Assembly: GCA_905221605.1 (NCBI GenBank)
Contig: CAJNDS010002199.1
Span: 197,001-261,000 of the forward strand
Reading direction: 5' to 3'
Source of the DNA: Symbiodinium natans
Lineage: Eukaryota > Sar > Dinophyceae > Suessiales > Symbiodiniaceae
Length of the DNA stretch: 64,000 nucleotides
This document shows positions 1 through 10,077 of this stretch, one piece after another. Within the stretch, counting starts at the first letter, position 1. Each line of letters begins with the position of its first letter. A program made the translations under genes and the position numbers. A model generated the notes under the pieces. It worked only from the letters and a program-made list of their open reading frames with translations. It was not told the origin of the DNA and did no database searches.

Positions 1-2
1 GG

Positions 3-2306
3 GGTCAGGTCACGCACCAAGGAGAGCGTGTTTGGTCGACCTCTCTTGAGAGTGCCTACACGCCGCAGCTGGCCAAAGCGTGGGCGTCCTGCGCCGGGGC
101 GGCTGTCAAGGACGTCCTGAAAAAAGCCCCCGTGGGGCGGAAGCGCGCATTCAAGGCGCTGTGTGAGCCGGACTTTACGGTCAAGGTCACCCTGAAGGGC
201 GACGACGCCGCACGCTTCTTCGGCTTTTTCCCGCCATGCAAGGTTCCGCGCAACTGGGACCACTGGCCTAAAGGGTCCAAACTCCTGGAGATCGACCGCG
301 AGGGTGCGACCGCGTCGGTCGCCATCCCTTGCTCGCCGGAAACCTGGTGCAGACAGGCCTTAGAGCTACCCAGCCCGCGTAGGGCGCGCTGTGTTCTCCC
401 TCCCGAGATGCTCGTGGCTCTCGCGGCCGATGCCGCCGAGGACACTATCAAGATTGCAAAGTCGCGTACGGAGGCGTCCCGTGACCTCCTTCGAGTTTGT
501 AAGGGTTCCGTGAACCGGGAGACGGCCCTCCGTGAAGGTCTCGACCCCGAAGTCAACCACGTCACCTCCAGCAAGATGTCTGTGGCTCTGGAACTGTTGT
601 TGCGCGAAGTGGGTCACGTCGACCCGGAAGTCGCGGAGTCGGTTAGGGTCGGCTTTCCCCTCGTGAATTGGCTCCCCGTTTCGGGTTTGTGGGATGCCGA
701 CGTTCGGCCCCCCGAACTTACGGCCTCCGGTCTCCAACGTATGTCCGGAGAAATTTCTCAACGCTGCGTCAAAGGCCTCTGCCGGTACCGTGACCGAGCA
801 ACCGAGCGTGCAGTGTGGGCCGTGACCCGTGAAGAACAGGCCAGTGGATGGCTGTCGTTCTGCAGCCGTGAAGACCTTTCCGCTCTGGCGGTGGTCTCCC
901 CCAGGTTTGGAGTCTTCCAGAAAAATAAAGTGAGGCCAATCGATAACTTCAAAGCCAGCCTGGTCAACTCAGCCTGTGGCGTGCAGGAGAAGGTTCAGAT
1001 GGACGGGATCGACGAGATAGTCGAGGCCTGCCTGTCCTGGCTTCGTTTTCGTCTGCCCGGGAGCCCCCCCGAGCGCATCCTCGGTCGTACCTGGGATCTC
1101 AAGAGCGCTTATAAGCAGCTTGCCGTGCGAGCAGACCACAAGCATTTCGCCATCATCTGCGTCATGGACCCTCAGGCTGACGTTGTCCAATACTGCCGCT
1201 TGCACAGCCTGCCCTTTGGGGCAGTTGCAGCCGTGCATGCTTTCCTGCGCTGTAGCGAAGCGTTAAAAGCCATAGCAAGGAAAAAGTTTTTCATAGCTAT
1301 GACCTCCTTTTTCGACGACTTTACGGTTCTGACGTCTGCAGCAAACGCGGCCCACGTTGAGGTCGTTGTCTCCTCAATGTTCAAGAAACTGGGCTGGCGC
1401 GTAGCCACGGAGGAGAAGAAGAATCGCCCCTTCTCCGAGGTTTTCGATGTTCTCGGCGTCCGAGTGGACCTGTCCCACCAGTCCGTGGGCGTGGTACAGG
1501 TCAGCAACACGCCTCAGCGCGTAGCTGAGCTTAAGGACACAGTAGCGGAGATTAAACAGAAGGGTTCACTTACGTTCGAAGAAGCGCAACGTCTGCGCGG
1601 GCGCCTAGTGTTCGCGGAACAACACGTATGGGGGCGTAACGCCAAACAGGCAGTGGTGGCTGTCGGGGACGTTTCCCCGGCATCCGAAGCCTCGCATCCT
1701 CTGACTGACGTCCAGCGAGCAGCTCTGGACTTTATCGAGCAGCGCGTCCTGGACGGGCGTCCTCGTTCTTTCTCAATCCAACCGTCCAGAACGTTCCACC
1801 TTTGGCTGGACGGGGCATGCGAGTGGGATGAGCCAAACTCGTTTCCCACGTGTGGCTTTGGGGGTGTCCTATGGCTGGATGGCGTGCCTTTATCCTGGGG
1901 AGACACCCTGGACCCCGCCGCGGCGAAAGAATGGGCACGCCGCGTCGGCAAAAAGCAGCTAGTTTTCGAGTGCGAATTGTTGCCATACTTCATATCGCTG
2001 CAGCTGTGGGGACGTTCCCTCCGAAACAGTGACCTCCTCGTTTTCATCGATAACGATGCCGCTAGAGCGTCCCTAGCCCGCAGCTTCACACGGAAAGAAG
2101 AGGGTGCAGCCATAGTGTTTCAGGCCGTGGAAGAGGAGGAACGTCTCAACATTAATGCTTGCTTCTTGAGGGTGCCCACCTCCAGCAACATTGCAGACGG
2201 GCCAAGTCGCGGTGTCTTCGACACGATCCTCCGTCTTGGGGGTAGTAGGATCCCCTTGCCGTGCGGGGCAATACGCAGCGCGTTGGGCCTCTCCGGAGCT
2301 GTCTAA
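3..2306 (+). CDS. Retrotransposon reverse transcriptase-RNase H (5'-partial)
   Basis: The frame is open to the left edge, so the true start is outside; the first alternative start at 132 (GTG) is not credible. The product would copy element RNA into DNA and remove the RNA strand. RT signatures in order: VRPIDN (about 933-950), motif A WDLKSAYKQL with its Asp codon at 1095, motif B LPFGAVAAVH (about 1209-1238), and motif C FFDDF with the Asp pair at 1314-1319. RNase H follows: FHLWLDGA (about 1797), the FECELL acidic segment (about 1968), FIDNDAA (about 2043) and a C-terminal NIADGPSRG (about 2187). All catalytic acidic positions look intact. About 300 N-terminal residues precede RT; the corresponding methyltransferase-like domain, if present, is left of the window. 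Codon use is GC-rich and the frame has no internal stop. Confidence 0.85.
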   Translation, partial: GQVTHQGERVWSTSLESAYTPQLAKAWASCAGAAVKDVLKKAPVGRKRAFKALCEPDFTVKVTLKGDDAARFFGFFPPCKVPRNWDHWPKGSKLLEIDREGATASVAIPCSPETWCRQALELPSPRRARCVLPPEMLVALAADAAEDTIKIAKSRTEASRDLLRVCKGSVNRETALREGLDPEVNHVTSSKMSVALELLLREVGHVDPEVAESVRVGFPLVNWLPVSGLWDADVRPPELTASGLQRMSGEISQRCVKGLCRYRDRATERAVWAVTREEQASGWLSFCSREDLSALAVVSPRFGVFQKNKVRPIDNFKASLVNSACGVQEKVQMDGIDEIVEACLSWLRFRLPGSPPERILGRTWDLKSAYKQLAVRADHKHFAIICVMDPQADVVQYCRLHSLPFGAVAAVHAFLRCSEALKAIARKKFFIAMTSFFDDFTVLTSAANAAHVEVVVSSMFKKLGWRVATEEKKNRPFSEVFDVLGVRVDLSHQSVGVVQVSNTPQRVAELKDTVAEIKQKGSLTFEEAQRLRGRLVFAEQHVWGRNAKQAVVAVGDVSPASEASHPLTDVQRAALDFIEQRVLDGRPRSFSIQPSRTFHLWLDGACEWDEPNSFPTCGFGGVLWLDGVPLSWGDTLDPAAAKEWARRVGKKQLVFECELLPYFISLQLWGRSLRNSDLLVFIDNDAARASLARSFTRKEEGAAIVFQAVEEEERLNINACFLRVPTSSNIADGPSRGVFDTILRLGGSRIPLPCGAIRSALGLSGAV

Positions 2307-2342
2307 GGTGGGGTTTCCTTGGCGTTCGAGGCTTTATAAGAT

Positions 2343-2487
2343 GGGGTACGTTACCTCACGCCGGAGAAGTTCTGGCTCCCAGTGCATCAAGCTGCAACGG
2401 CAGCCTGAACTGATCCCCACCGTCATCTCCCAAAAGAAAAGGTGCTTGCGTTCCGGCAGTTATGCAATTAGGATAAGCTTCCGATAA
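2343..2487 (+). repeat. B1 direct repeat of element 1
   Basis: Identical, as far as I can read, to 2751-2895 at an offset of 408 bp. It ends in CGATAA at the A2 junction. Its last 14 bases (2474-2487) are a near-perfect inverted match (12 of 14) to 2516-2529 inside A2, leaving a 28-bp spacer. Confidence 0.85.
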
Positions 2488-2750
2488 GCTTCCTTCACGC
2501 GTGCGTGATTGTGCTTTATCGTTAGCTTAAACGAATGCGGGCAACGTTTGCCTAACAAGTTGTTAAGTCGGGAGACGAGGGAAACGTTCGCCCATGCAGT
2601 CGCTTGAAGCTCGAAGCGTAGCTTCCTGGTTTTTCTGTCCCACCCACCACCCCCTTTGGTGCTAGTCGTACTAGCCTACGTAAAAGTTCACGTAGTGACG
2701 TTTCGCTTCAAAGAAGCGTCTATCCTGGTGTAGTGTTTGATCTCTGGGTG
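2488..2750 (+). repeat. Presumed A2 segment of element 1
   Basis: The 263-bp segment between the two B copies. By analogy with element 2 it should repeat the 5' end (A1) of this element, which is outside the window, so the assignment is positional. It begins GCTTCC, resembling the A starts GCTTAC at 27566 and GCTTCG at 50242. No coding potential seen. Confidence 0.55.
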
Positions 2751-2895
2751 GGGGTACGTTACCTCACGCCGGAGAAGTTCTGGCTCCCAGTGCATCAAGC
2801 TGCAACGGCAGCCTGAACTGATCCCCACCGTCATCTCCCAAAAGAAAAGGTGCTTGCGTTCCGGCAGTTATGCAATTAGGATAAGCTTCCGATAA
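2751..2895 (+). repeat. B2 direct repeat, right end of element 1
   Basis: Second copy of the 145-bp repeat. It ends ...CGATAA and is followed by GGGCTGG, which belongs to the tail of the neighbouring minus-strand element. No target duplication can be tested because the left end is outside. Confidence 0.85.
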
Positions 2896-2925
2896 GGGCT
2901 GGGGCGTCCTGCTGAGTGGTGCCGG

Positions 2926-5373
2926 CTAATCGGCTCCCTCGGCTACCTGCACCAGCTTCAGTGGTATCTCTGTGTCCACGTTGTTCTCGACGTCGAGCCA
3001 GCTCATTGCGTGTCCTTCGCCTCTCACCATTGGGCCGGACCCGTGCCCTTGGATGTCTGCGCGGGCTGCGCGGGCTGTTGGCCATCTTGAGCCTAATCCT
3101 TGCAGTATCCCTGTTTTGGGCCAACTGGGTTGAGGATGATGAGACGAAGATGCTGGCGCGTCAGCTATGTCAGCTATGTTGCTGCGCGACGGTACACGTG
3201 CATACCATGGAATACAGGAGAGCTCGGCCTCGTGGACAGCTGAGATCTTGGCCACTGCATCAAGCATGGCATTCTCACTTTGCATCCGAAGCAATGCCAC
3301 TCTGGCTGCCTCATTATCGAGATAGAATACCACATGCCGCTGTAGCAGTATGGCCGCGCAGAGACGAACAGTCAATGCCACAGTTAGGCTCTCTAACTCA
3401 TTGATGCACTTATTCCCGTCACGTAAGACATCCTCGGCTACGTCACGGGGAAGCATAAGTCCAAACCACCCCAAGATGGTTCCTTCGTGATCTTGAACCA
3501 CTGCTCCAAGTCCCATGTCAAGATTGTCTACTCCCTCCTGGGACGCATCAGTGTAAACAAAGATGACATCTCGTAGCGCTGGTCTTAGCCGTCTGGGTTG
3601 CGCACCCTTCAAGAACTCCAAGACTCTCTGTAGGGCCGTGGCTACTTCCCCGCGTTCCGTCCCTGCAGCTGAGACGGCCACGGTCACTGCTCGCAACAGT
3701 GCTCGTGGCAGTCTGCCGGCGATCTGCCCGCTCATGAAACCCAAACGACCGTGCATTTTCGCCCACAATTTGGGGGTGAGTGAATCCGACTCGATGATTT
3801 CCTGGATCCTTTCCACTGCATCTTGAAGTCTTTCTTCTGTGTTGGAAACAAGAACAGTCCGATCCTCATCCTCCAGGCATGAGAATTGCACTCCCAATGC
3901 TCTGAAAGTCGTGCGAAGGTCCTGCGCCTTATCACCGTCTCGATCGAAATCGAAACCTAACAAGGAAAACATGATGTCGACGGTTGTCGAGGTAGAGTTA
4001 CGAAGCTCCTCGCTGCTGAAAAGAGTAAAATCGTCATAATAGGCGGTCATGGGTAGTCGAAATAGGACGTTCCCGATGTGGCACAGGGCAAGGGAAACTC
4101 GGATAAACGAGTGCACAGCTGCCGTAGCACCGAAAGGCAAGCATAAAAGCCTGAAAAACACTACTTCTCCTGTTTCCGGGCACTTGACTGCGATAAAGGC
4201 CTTGTCAAGCGCCCGCTCTTCCAGAGGTAGTTGGCGGTAGGCCGCCTTGAGATCCAGCGTTTTGCCAAAAACCTTGCCCTTGTGCAGTCGGCGAAACATC
4301 AGCAGGGCTGCTGTGATGACATCTGCATCATGCACATGAACTTTCCCGTGCGATTCAAAAGCCATGTTGATAAGGCTCTGGCTCAGGTCGTCGATAGGCC
4401 TAAGTTTGTGGCCTTGTTGGATACCAAACCTCTTGCTGATCAGCGCGTCTTCAGGCAGGTCGGCCAAACGGTACGGACCTTGTGACCACCCCTTGTCCCT
4501 CTCCTGAATGGACTTATCCCAGAGTTCTTGAACAAATCTGCTATTTTGGGCAACTTCTTGTATGATCTTGTCATTGTTGTCGCAGTGGAGTGCACTCAGA
4601 TCCGCATCCGTCATGAGTGCTGGGCGAACGTCCGGTTCCCAACCTTCCGGTAGAGGGAGGCTCCCTGTCAAGGGGAAACCTTTGAGGATGTCCTCTCCGA
4701 TAGCTTTGTCCGGATATGCTGACGCACTCAACATCTCCTGAAAGAGAAGGATGCGTTTGCTCCGGAGTGAGTCCCGGATATGCTGAGGTAGAGCCTGTTT
4801 AGCTACTCTTTCTTGGGCCTCCAATGCCTGAGCCCGCTGCGCCCACCTCTTGCACTGCTGTACCCTAATCTGCATCACGCAACTGGGGGACTCCGCACCC
4901 ACTTGCTCGATGGTACGCTTGAGAGGGTCAGAGAGCCCCAAGTCAAGGTGACTCGGGTGGCCTACCTTGCGCGCCTGTGCACAGAACTCCGGGCATGTCC
5001 AGGGAACAGATACGTAGACCTCGTGGTCCTCCGACAGGGGGCTGATCAAAACCTCCTGAGATGCGGGCAGCCACTGCGGTCGTCGGCAGAGAGCTGTCGC
5101 TGGGTGCCATCCCTTGCTGGCCAGTAAATTCGTTGTCCTGGATTTGAATTGGGCCTTGAATTCAGGTACAAGCCTTTGGGCTGCTGCTCGTTTGGTCCGG
5201 TTGCCTGCGGTCAACGAGGCCATTGAAGGCAGACTACTCTTTGACATGACAGTCTGCTGGGGCGCTGGCAACAACCCTTGTTTGAGCAAGGCTCCTACTG
5301 CGCACTGGGCGGCCGCCCTGCAGAATTCGCTTGGATGCATAGTCTCCTCGGGCCCATGGGTGCGTCCCTCCAT
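2926..5373 (-). CDS. RT-RNase H polyprotein segment of the 2.9-9.9 kb element
   Basis: The 815-codon frame contains RT signatures LRPIDDLSQ, motif A LDLKAAYRQL, motif B LPFGATAAVHSF and motif C YYDDFTLF. RNase H-like blocks follow: VYTDASQ, an INELESL acidic segment, FYLDNEAAR and NIAD near the end. These are the catalytic residues expected for RT and RNase H. The N-terminal ~80 residues overlap the end of the methyltransferase-like ORF in another frame; a single indel near 5330-5370 would join them, as they are joined in element 2. The normal NIADAPSRG ending is altered here (a duplicated NIADIAD) and the tail is unlike element 2, consistent with damage next to the element 1 insertion. Unlike element 2, there is no oxygenase-like domain upstream of RT. 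Confidence 0.8.
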   Translation of the reverse strand: MEGRTHGPEETMHPSEFCRAAAQCAVGALLKQGLLPAPQQTVMSKSSLPSMASLTAGNRTKRAAAQRLVPEFKAQFKSRTTNLLASKGWHPATALCRRPQWLPASQEVLISPLSEDHEVYVSVPWTCPEFCAQARKVGHPSHLDLGLSDPLKRTIEQVGAESPSCVMQIRVQQCKRWAQRAQALEAQERVAKQALPQHIRDSLRSKRILLFQEMLSASAYPDKAIGEDILKGFPLTGSLPLPEGWEPDVRPALMTDADLSALHCDNNDKIIQEVAQNSRFVQELWDKSIQERDKGWSQGPYRLADLPEDALISKRFGIQQGHKLRPIDDLSQSLINMAFESHGKVHVHDADVITAALLMFRRLHKGKVFGKTLDLKAAYRQLPLEERALDKAFIAVKCPETGEVVFFRLLCLPFGATAAVHSFIRVSLALCHIGNVLFRLPMTAYYDDFTLFSSEELRNSTSTTVDIMFSLLGFDFDRDGDKAQDLRTTFRALGVQFSCLEDEDRTVLVSNTEERLQDAVERIQEIIESDSLTPKLWAKMHGRLGFMSGQIAGRLPRALLRAVTVAVSAAGTERGEVATALQRVLEFLKGAQPRRLRPALRDVIFVYTDASQEGVDNLDMGLGAVVQDHEGTILGWFGLMLPRDVAEDVLRDGNKCINELESLTVALTVRLCAAILLQRHVVFYLDNEAARVALLRMQSENAMLDAVAKISAVHEAELSCIPWYARVPSRSNIADIADAPASSSHHPQPSWPKTGILQGLGSRWPTARAARADIQGHGSGPMVRGEGHAMSWLDVENNVDTEIPLKLVQVAEGAD

Positions 5374-6389
5374 TGCTCGTGATCATGTGTTTCGTCACAT
5401 TCACGGGCAAGTGCATCGAACTCTCCAGTGTTCACTGCCAATGCCATGCGCCTTCTGTGTGCAGCGCCGAACATGCACGCATGGCTTTCAAGCACCTTGG
5501 TACATCCCATGCTCAAGACGCTGACCATTTCCTGGCCGAACCACATCCAACTGCGGTACGGGTTTTGTATAACACACATGATGCCCAGGCTGCAGCACAA
5601 TGGCCAGACTGTTGCACTGAAACCAAAAAGCTGATTTGCCGCTCGAACCCTACGCAGTTCTTCCTCCGTCAAAGTCGGCAAACCTTCCGGGTGCCGAGCG
5701 TCCCTGAGCGGTGCTGACTTCTGGGGCCCTGGCAGTTCCCTCGCCCTGGAGCTAGTACCAAAGGGCGGTGTCATCCACACCAGAACCAAGCCTGGTGATT
5801 CTATCCACCTGAGGATCATGCTCTGGCACTGCGGCTTGAGCATGTCAAGTCGAAGCACCTTCGCCTTGCGGTCATGCCGCAAAGAGGATTCTACGCCAAA
5901 GCTCTTGTTAAGGCCAGCTGCCACCATAGCAGCAGTAATCCCAGCAGAGCCCGCGAACAACTCCAAGCACCAAAACTCCTGCATGTGTTTCGTGCCCGAC
6001 GGTGGGCCCCCACACTGCAAGTGTGTCACATCGCTGGCTGATGGCCGATCAGCAGGTAAGTTGTCTGGTGTTGCCAAACTAGCCACCGCAGCGTGGTTGA
6101 CATCAACTACAGAGCTCTCTTCGTTGGAAGCTGAAAATTGATTGAAAGGAAAATTGGTTGTTCCTTGCCCTCGTTTCGAGACACCATCAGGTAGGCTCCC
6201 GTCGGGTGCCTCTCCAACGATTGAGTTGGCCGAACTGTGACATACTGAATCAAAATTCGCAGCTTTGTCTGAGGCGCTGACAACCAGCGAGGCCTGCGCA
6301 CCCCACTGCTGTCCCTTGGTCGAGAAGCTGCCATCGCTTCCCGACGCCGAAGCGTCATCATCCGCGACAGCAGGAAGCCCGATCGCCTC
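5295..6389 (-). CDS. C5-methyltransferase-like domain ORF of the 2.9-9.9 kb element
   Basis: The frame is open from just after a TGA at 6390-6392 down to 5295; the first usable start is GTG at 6086. Motifs resemble cytosine-C5 DNA methyltransferases: a motif-I-like block CLELFAGSAGITAAM followed by GVE (SAM binding), a motif-IV-like TPPFGTSSRAR in which the usual catalytic PPC is PPF, and QNPYRSWMW at the motif VI (ENV) position. Downstream is a Cys/Gly/Lys block around HACMFGAAHRRR. The missing catalytic Cys suggests non-canonical chemistry, binding only, or decay. It lies in the same frame as the Gag-like ORF upstream, separated only by the TGA, and runs into the RT ORF through one frameshift. 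The domain call is motif-based inference. Confidence 0.65.
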   Translation of the reverse strand, partial: EAIGLPAVADDDASASGSDGSFSTKGQQWGAQASLVVSASDKAANFDSVCHSSANSIVGEAPDGSLPDGVSKRGQGTTNFPFNQFSASNEESSVVDVNHAAVASLATPDNLPADRPSASDVTHLQCGGPPSGTKHMQEFWCLELFAGSAGITAAMVAAGLNKSFGVESSLRHDRKAKVLRLDMLKPQCQSMILRWIESPGLVLVWMTPPFGTSSRARELPGPQKSAPLRDARHPEGLPTLTEEELRRVRAANQLFGFSATVWPLCCSLGIMCVIQNPYRSWMWFGQEMVSVLSMGCTKVLESHACMFGAAHRRRMALAVNTGEFDALARECDETHDHEQWRDAPMGPRRLCIQANSAGRPPSAQ

Positions 6390-7611
6390 TCAGGCCTTCT
6401 TGCCTGGGTGGTCAATGAACGCGTGCTTGCCGAAGCGGCAGCACACGTGCCAGCCTTTAGCACACTTTCCACCCAATGGAGCGTCCTGGCATTCGCCGAG
6501 GTTGGCACCGAAGCAGATAGGTTCACCCTGAGGCGTCACGGCCACACCACCTCTTAGCTTGAAAGGCATAGGCGTCTGTGACCCTTTGCCTTCTCGCGTC
6601 CACTGGTTCCAACGACGACCCTCTTTGAAACCCCACTGATCCTTGCCCCCACCAGGCATCTTTCCACCCTTATCCTTGCCCTTCCGTCCTTTTCCCCAAA
6701 ACTCAGACCTGGCGAGTTTTTGCGACTGGCCGGCCTTGCCGTCCCATGGGATCTGTAAGGTTGCCTCCGCATTCGCTGGTAGAGGCAGCAGCAAAAAGCT
6801 AACTTCAGCTGCCAGGCATCGAGGAGTCGCCAAGTCCGCGTTTGGTGCTGCCCGTTCAAGTTTGACGCTCGTCTGGGCGAGTACCAGCCAAAGGGCTTTA
6901 TCTGCCCTCAGGACCTGCGCGAGGGAAATTGGGGCGTAACCCGGTATCGCCGGGTCCTGCAGTCGGCTGAATGCTTTCTGCAACCACTTCTCGTGGACCT
7001 TATAGCTGAGGACGCCTACTAGGTCGAAGGCCAAGCCACGCCTCTGCATGGCACGGTAGGTTGCCATTTCCGTGCCCAGCTTCGCCTGTGCAGAAGAAGC
7101 CTTTTCCGTAATGGTGAGGCTGGCTCCTGAGGTGTCAAGCGCCAGCTCCTTGGTTCCTTTCGTCTGGGACAGTTCCTGCTGACGAGTTGGAATCTTTGAT
7201 GGATGCAAGTACTTGATGGAATTGTGCTCAACCATCGTTGCTATGACATCGTACACGGAGTGGGCTGGCTCTAGGTCGTTCTTGATCTCGATTCCTGCCA
7301 GTCTGTTCGCTTGACACGTCATCCTCTGACGGCGCTCAGCCCAAATGAGACAAAGCCATGGTCTGCGACTCAAAGAGCAGTCGCTTCGCCTGGGTCACCA
7401 GCGCCAGAGTCGGGTTGGCTGCCCCGATCTTGGTCAGGAGGGCTTCCACCGATGCGTCTGTCAGCGGCTGCCCCGGTGGGGACGCCGCATAAGCTGCCTG
7501 GCTGACCGTCTTGATCCCTTGTGCTACCAGCTTGTTGATCACGTCCTCGGCCATGCCCACTCTGGCCGCATGTTCCTTGAAGAAAGCTTCCGAGTCTGCT
7601 GCGCTAGCCAT
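6390..7611 (-). pseudogene. CCCH zinc-finger Gag-like protein, frameshifted
   Basis: Two overlapping frames (7611-7336 and 7373-6390) together match the layout of the Gag-like protein of element 2 (40321-41580). Both start near an alanine-rich N-terminus, share the block MQRRGLAFDLVGV (MAFRRRALAFDLVGV in element 2), then a basic G/K-rich linker and a C-terminal Cys/His cluster (CFGANLGEC, GGKCAKGWHVC and a final His). A CCCH-type finger in a Gag-like protein suggests RNA packaging. A frameshift near 7340-7370 breaks it. The stop is TGA in frame with the methyltransferase-like ORF downstream, with no other stop between, exactly as in element 2. Confidence 0.65.
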
Positions 7612-7722
7612 TGCTCGACAGACACTATATCTTACCTCGGGCCCGGGTGTGAGCTCGGAAAGGAGATGCTCAAGCTTCTCAAGACACTGAGGTGCACCTC
7701 CCGACGCTCTTTGTTCTACCGA

Positions 7723-8595
7723 TCATGCCTGTACAAAGCATCGTTTACACAAAACTGAGCCTTCAAGAGTATGGACCACTCGAGAAAAGTTCTCTGTCAC
7801 AACTGGGCCGCACTTGAGAGACACCGCACCTGGCCTGTGCAGGCGCACGACTGTCGATTTGACATTTCGCAGTGCCTCAAAGCCGTCGGGGAGGGCCTGG
7901 TCGCACGTCTCCTCCTCCATAGACGTGGAACTCGCAGTGTCTGAGTCAGAGCTGGAGACAGGGGACACAACATCAGTTGCTACGAGGCCGACCCCCGAGC
8001 AAACTGTGTCCCGTTCGTCCTCTGCTGCATCTCCAATTCCTGTAGGTTCGGGCTGCTGCTCTGTCTTGTTTGTCACGTCCACCTCTACAACCACCTCCGG
8101 GCTGTGGTCACGGATCTCGCCTTCCGTTTTGGGCTCCATTTCTTTCATTTCGGAACTGCTCCGTGTCCCTTCCATCAGAAGCCAACGCTTCCGGAAATTG
8201 GTGCCAAACAGGGAGGTCCCTGTTGGGCTTGCTGCATGCTGTTCCTCCCTAGCATCACTTGCTTGCGCTGTGCAACCTGGGCCTTCCCACGTTGCTGGTA
8301 TCGGACGAGGCACTGCCGGTGGCTCGCTGACCATGCTCCAGGACGGACCAGCCTCGCTAACATTCTCCCTAACAAAGTAGCCACTCCTGGTCGCGTCGGG
8401 GAGAAATGAACCTTCACGTATCTGTTGGAGCATCTGTTCCAATTGGCGAATTGGGCCGCTCAGAGCGTCCCGAGAGTAAGCCAGGTCACTCATGGGCCCT
8501 GTGCTATGGTGTGCCAACAATGTCTGCGTCTCACCATGGATCCCAAACCTACTGAGCCAACCCAGCACCGTATGCTTGAGACAGTGCGACGTAGT
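7723..8595 (-). pseudogene. Tyrosine recombinase, C-terminal fragment
   Basis: The frame begins upstream of the GTG at 8568. Codons at 8575-8586 read HCLK, matching the HSLK box II of the element 2 recombinase. It continues with VLGWLSRFGI, then LAHHS (third catalytic His) and a YSRD nucleophile block, so box II, box III and the Tyr are present. After the catalytic end it has an FLPDATRSGYF motif shared with element 2 (FLPDSTRSGLF), then an acidic Ser/Glu-rich tail and a terminal Cys pair. It is out of frame with the upstream piece at 8612-9178. Confidence 0.65.
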
Positions 8596-8611
8596 GCGCT
8601 GTCGGGTGGGA

Positions 8612-9178
8612 TCACTCCTCAGCAGTAGTCCATGCAGCCAGACGCCTCATGTGTCGTTTGAGGAAGGTTCCCTCTGGCCCTGGGGCCGGGAGCAGTGCCC
8701 CAAGCGGTCGCTTCGCCAGGTCGATGCCCGCTAACTGGGCAGCGTGGCGCCATGCAAGCGCCCAATAGAAGTCGGGGCTAACTCCCTGGATAGGTGCCAC
8801 CAATGGCATGAACATCGCCTTCTTTTTCTTAGCTTGGCTGCTCTGCTTGACATGGCGTGCCCTTGCTTCTACGTAGCCAACAGGACGTCCAGCTACTTCC
8901 GTGACATCGAAGGAAAGGCTGTCAATGCACGCTACGTCGCTCCAGCGGTTCCGTGCAAACAGTTGGAAGCACATGACCCCTGCAGCAAACCTGTCGATCA
9001 ATTCGGCTTCCTGTGCACGTATAGCCTCTTCCACCTGTCGCACCTCGCTAACTGTCAAATCACGGGCCTGGTTTTGAGGCAGGTGCTCTCCTGCAGAACG
9101 GTCTGCTGCACCCACCACCCGCAGTGATAATACAGCTTCCAAGTTGTGACACCTTAGCACATGCTGGGCCAAGCGCAA
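8612..9178 (-). pseudogene. Tyrosine recombinase, middle fragment
   Basis: Contains FARNRWSDVACI, the box I Arg region (compare SRSRISDI in element 2), followed by AMFMPLVAPIQG and a GALLPAPGP block that align with MPLVAPINGI and GPLLPAPDE of element 2. It ends at a stop just before the box II His. It is in a different frame from both flanking pieces, so the gene carries two frame breaks. Confidence 0.65.
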
Positions 9179-9234
9179 GGCTTGGACCGTCCCGAGCGCT
9201 GCCAGCTTCCCTGTTGACCTGCAGGTCAGCTCCT

Positions 9235-9873
9235 TCAGAAGGCATACAGGATCGGCTCCGGTGGCATGAGCGGTTCGTGATTATCTACTCCCGGTCTCAG
9301 CCACTTCATGAATCTGATGAGAGATGTAGCTCGTTTCAGTGCAGTGTGGGGCGACTTTACACCGAAGACATCCCTGATAGAGGAGACCTCCTCTTCCATG
9401 CTGCAAACACTCTGGACAAACTTACCTGCCGAGGGCGATGCTAGCATGAGCGTCAGCCAGAGTTTGACAGCTCGGCCCCACACGTATTCGCACTTCTCGT
9501 CGAAGTCTCTGTCAGGCTTGCGCCTGACTGCCTGCAAGAAAATGGCCTTGTCAGGTGTGACCACTCGGCACTGGCGCTTCACCGATTGTTGCGCCGACAG
9601 CTCCCTTAGTTGGAGTTCGGCCTGACCATACATGGTGGGGGTGGGCAAGTCATCGCTTATGATCGACGGCCTGGAGAAGATCTCCTGAAAAACTCCCGAC
9701 TCCCAAGGCAGTCGGATGACCGGCAACGTGGCTTGCTCAACTATGACATGCTCGCTCACCCCGTCTTGTGTAGGATGTACTGGTAAGGCCGGTGCAATCG
9801 CCTCATCGGAATCACTTTCCGACGGCACATCTAGGGCTCTCATGCTGCAAGCCAACTCAAGATACAAAATCAT
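9235..9873 (-). pseudogene. Tyrosine recombinase, N-terminal fragment
   Basis: Encodes a stretch with KSPHTALKRATSLIRFMKWL, which aligns with the element 2 block KSASTVDKRASSLMRFIKWM just before its core-binding region. The preceding ~120 residues are acidic and diverged. It is the 5' part of the recombinase reading frame and the first gene of the element, so the recombinase-first gene order is the same as in element 2. Confidence 0.6.
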
Positions 9874-10077
9874 GCAACCCTCGTGAGCTTACACTTGCAC
9901 TGAGTCGGGGGACCTGCAGCTGTCGGTGGGGGGGGAGGTGACATGCAGTTGCTGACTCCGACCCCTTGTTTCCTCACCCATCTGTCTTGCCTCGCTTCAA
10001 AACTGTCAGACAGGCCAGAGCTTATCATGGCTGGAAACACACCCCTCAGTTGTCGCCCAAAATCTGGGGCCCATCGC

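Larger units (their letters stand above)
1..2895 (+). mobile_element. Element 1: 3' part of a split-direct-repeat YR-type retrotransposon
   Basis: The element enters from the left edge. It has an RT-RNase H reading frame open to the window start, followed by an exact 145-bp direct repeat (2343-2487 and 2751-2895) flanking a 263-bp segment. This B1-A2-B2 layout is the 3' end of split direct repeats known from PAT- and Ngaro-type elements of the DIRS order; the matching A1, and any recombinase gene, would lie left of the window. Its right end abuts, without spacer, the 3' end of the minus-strand element at 2896, so element 1 probably inserted into or truncated that element. The YR assignment rests on terminal structure and resemblance to element 2 (37731-46041). 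Confidence 0.75.
2896..9900 (-). mobile_element. Decayed YR retrotransposon: YR - CCCH Gag - methyltransferase-like - RT-RNase H
   Basis: Reading the minus strand from about 9900 to 2896 gives a frameshifted tyrosine recombinase, a frameshifted CCCH zinc-finger Gag-like ORF, a methyltransferase-like ORF and an RT-RNase H ORF. This is the same order as the intact element 2. At least four frame breaks (near 9200, 8600, 7350 and 5330) show it is inactive as read. The expected 3' B1-A2-B2 repeats are missing because element 1 begins directly at its 3' end; the 5' boundary near 9.9 kb is approximate because no A1 copy was found. Confidence 0.7.

Noticed and set aside
1514-2113. 199-codon minus-strand frame opposite the element 1 RT-RNase H
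   Set aside because: Shadow of a GC-rich coding strand; the plus frame has catalytic motifs and this one has none.
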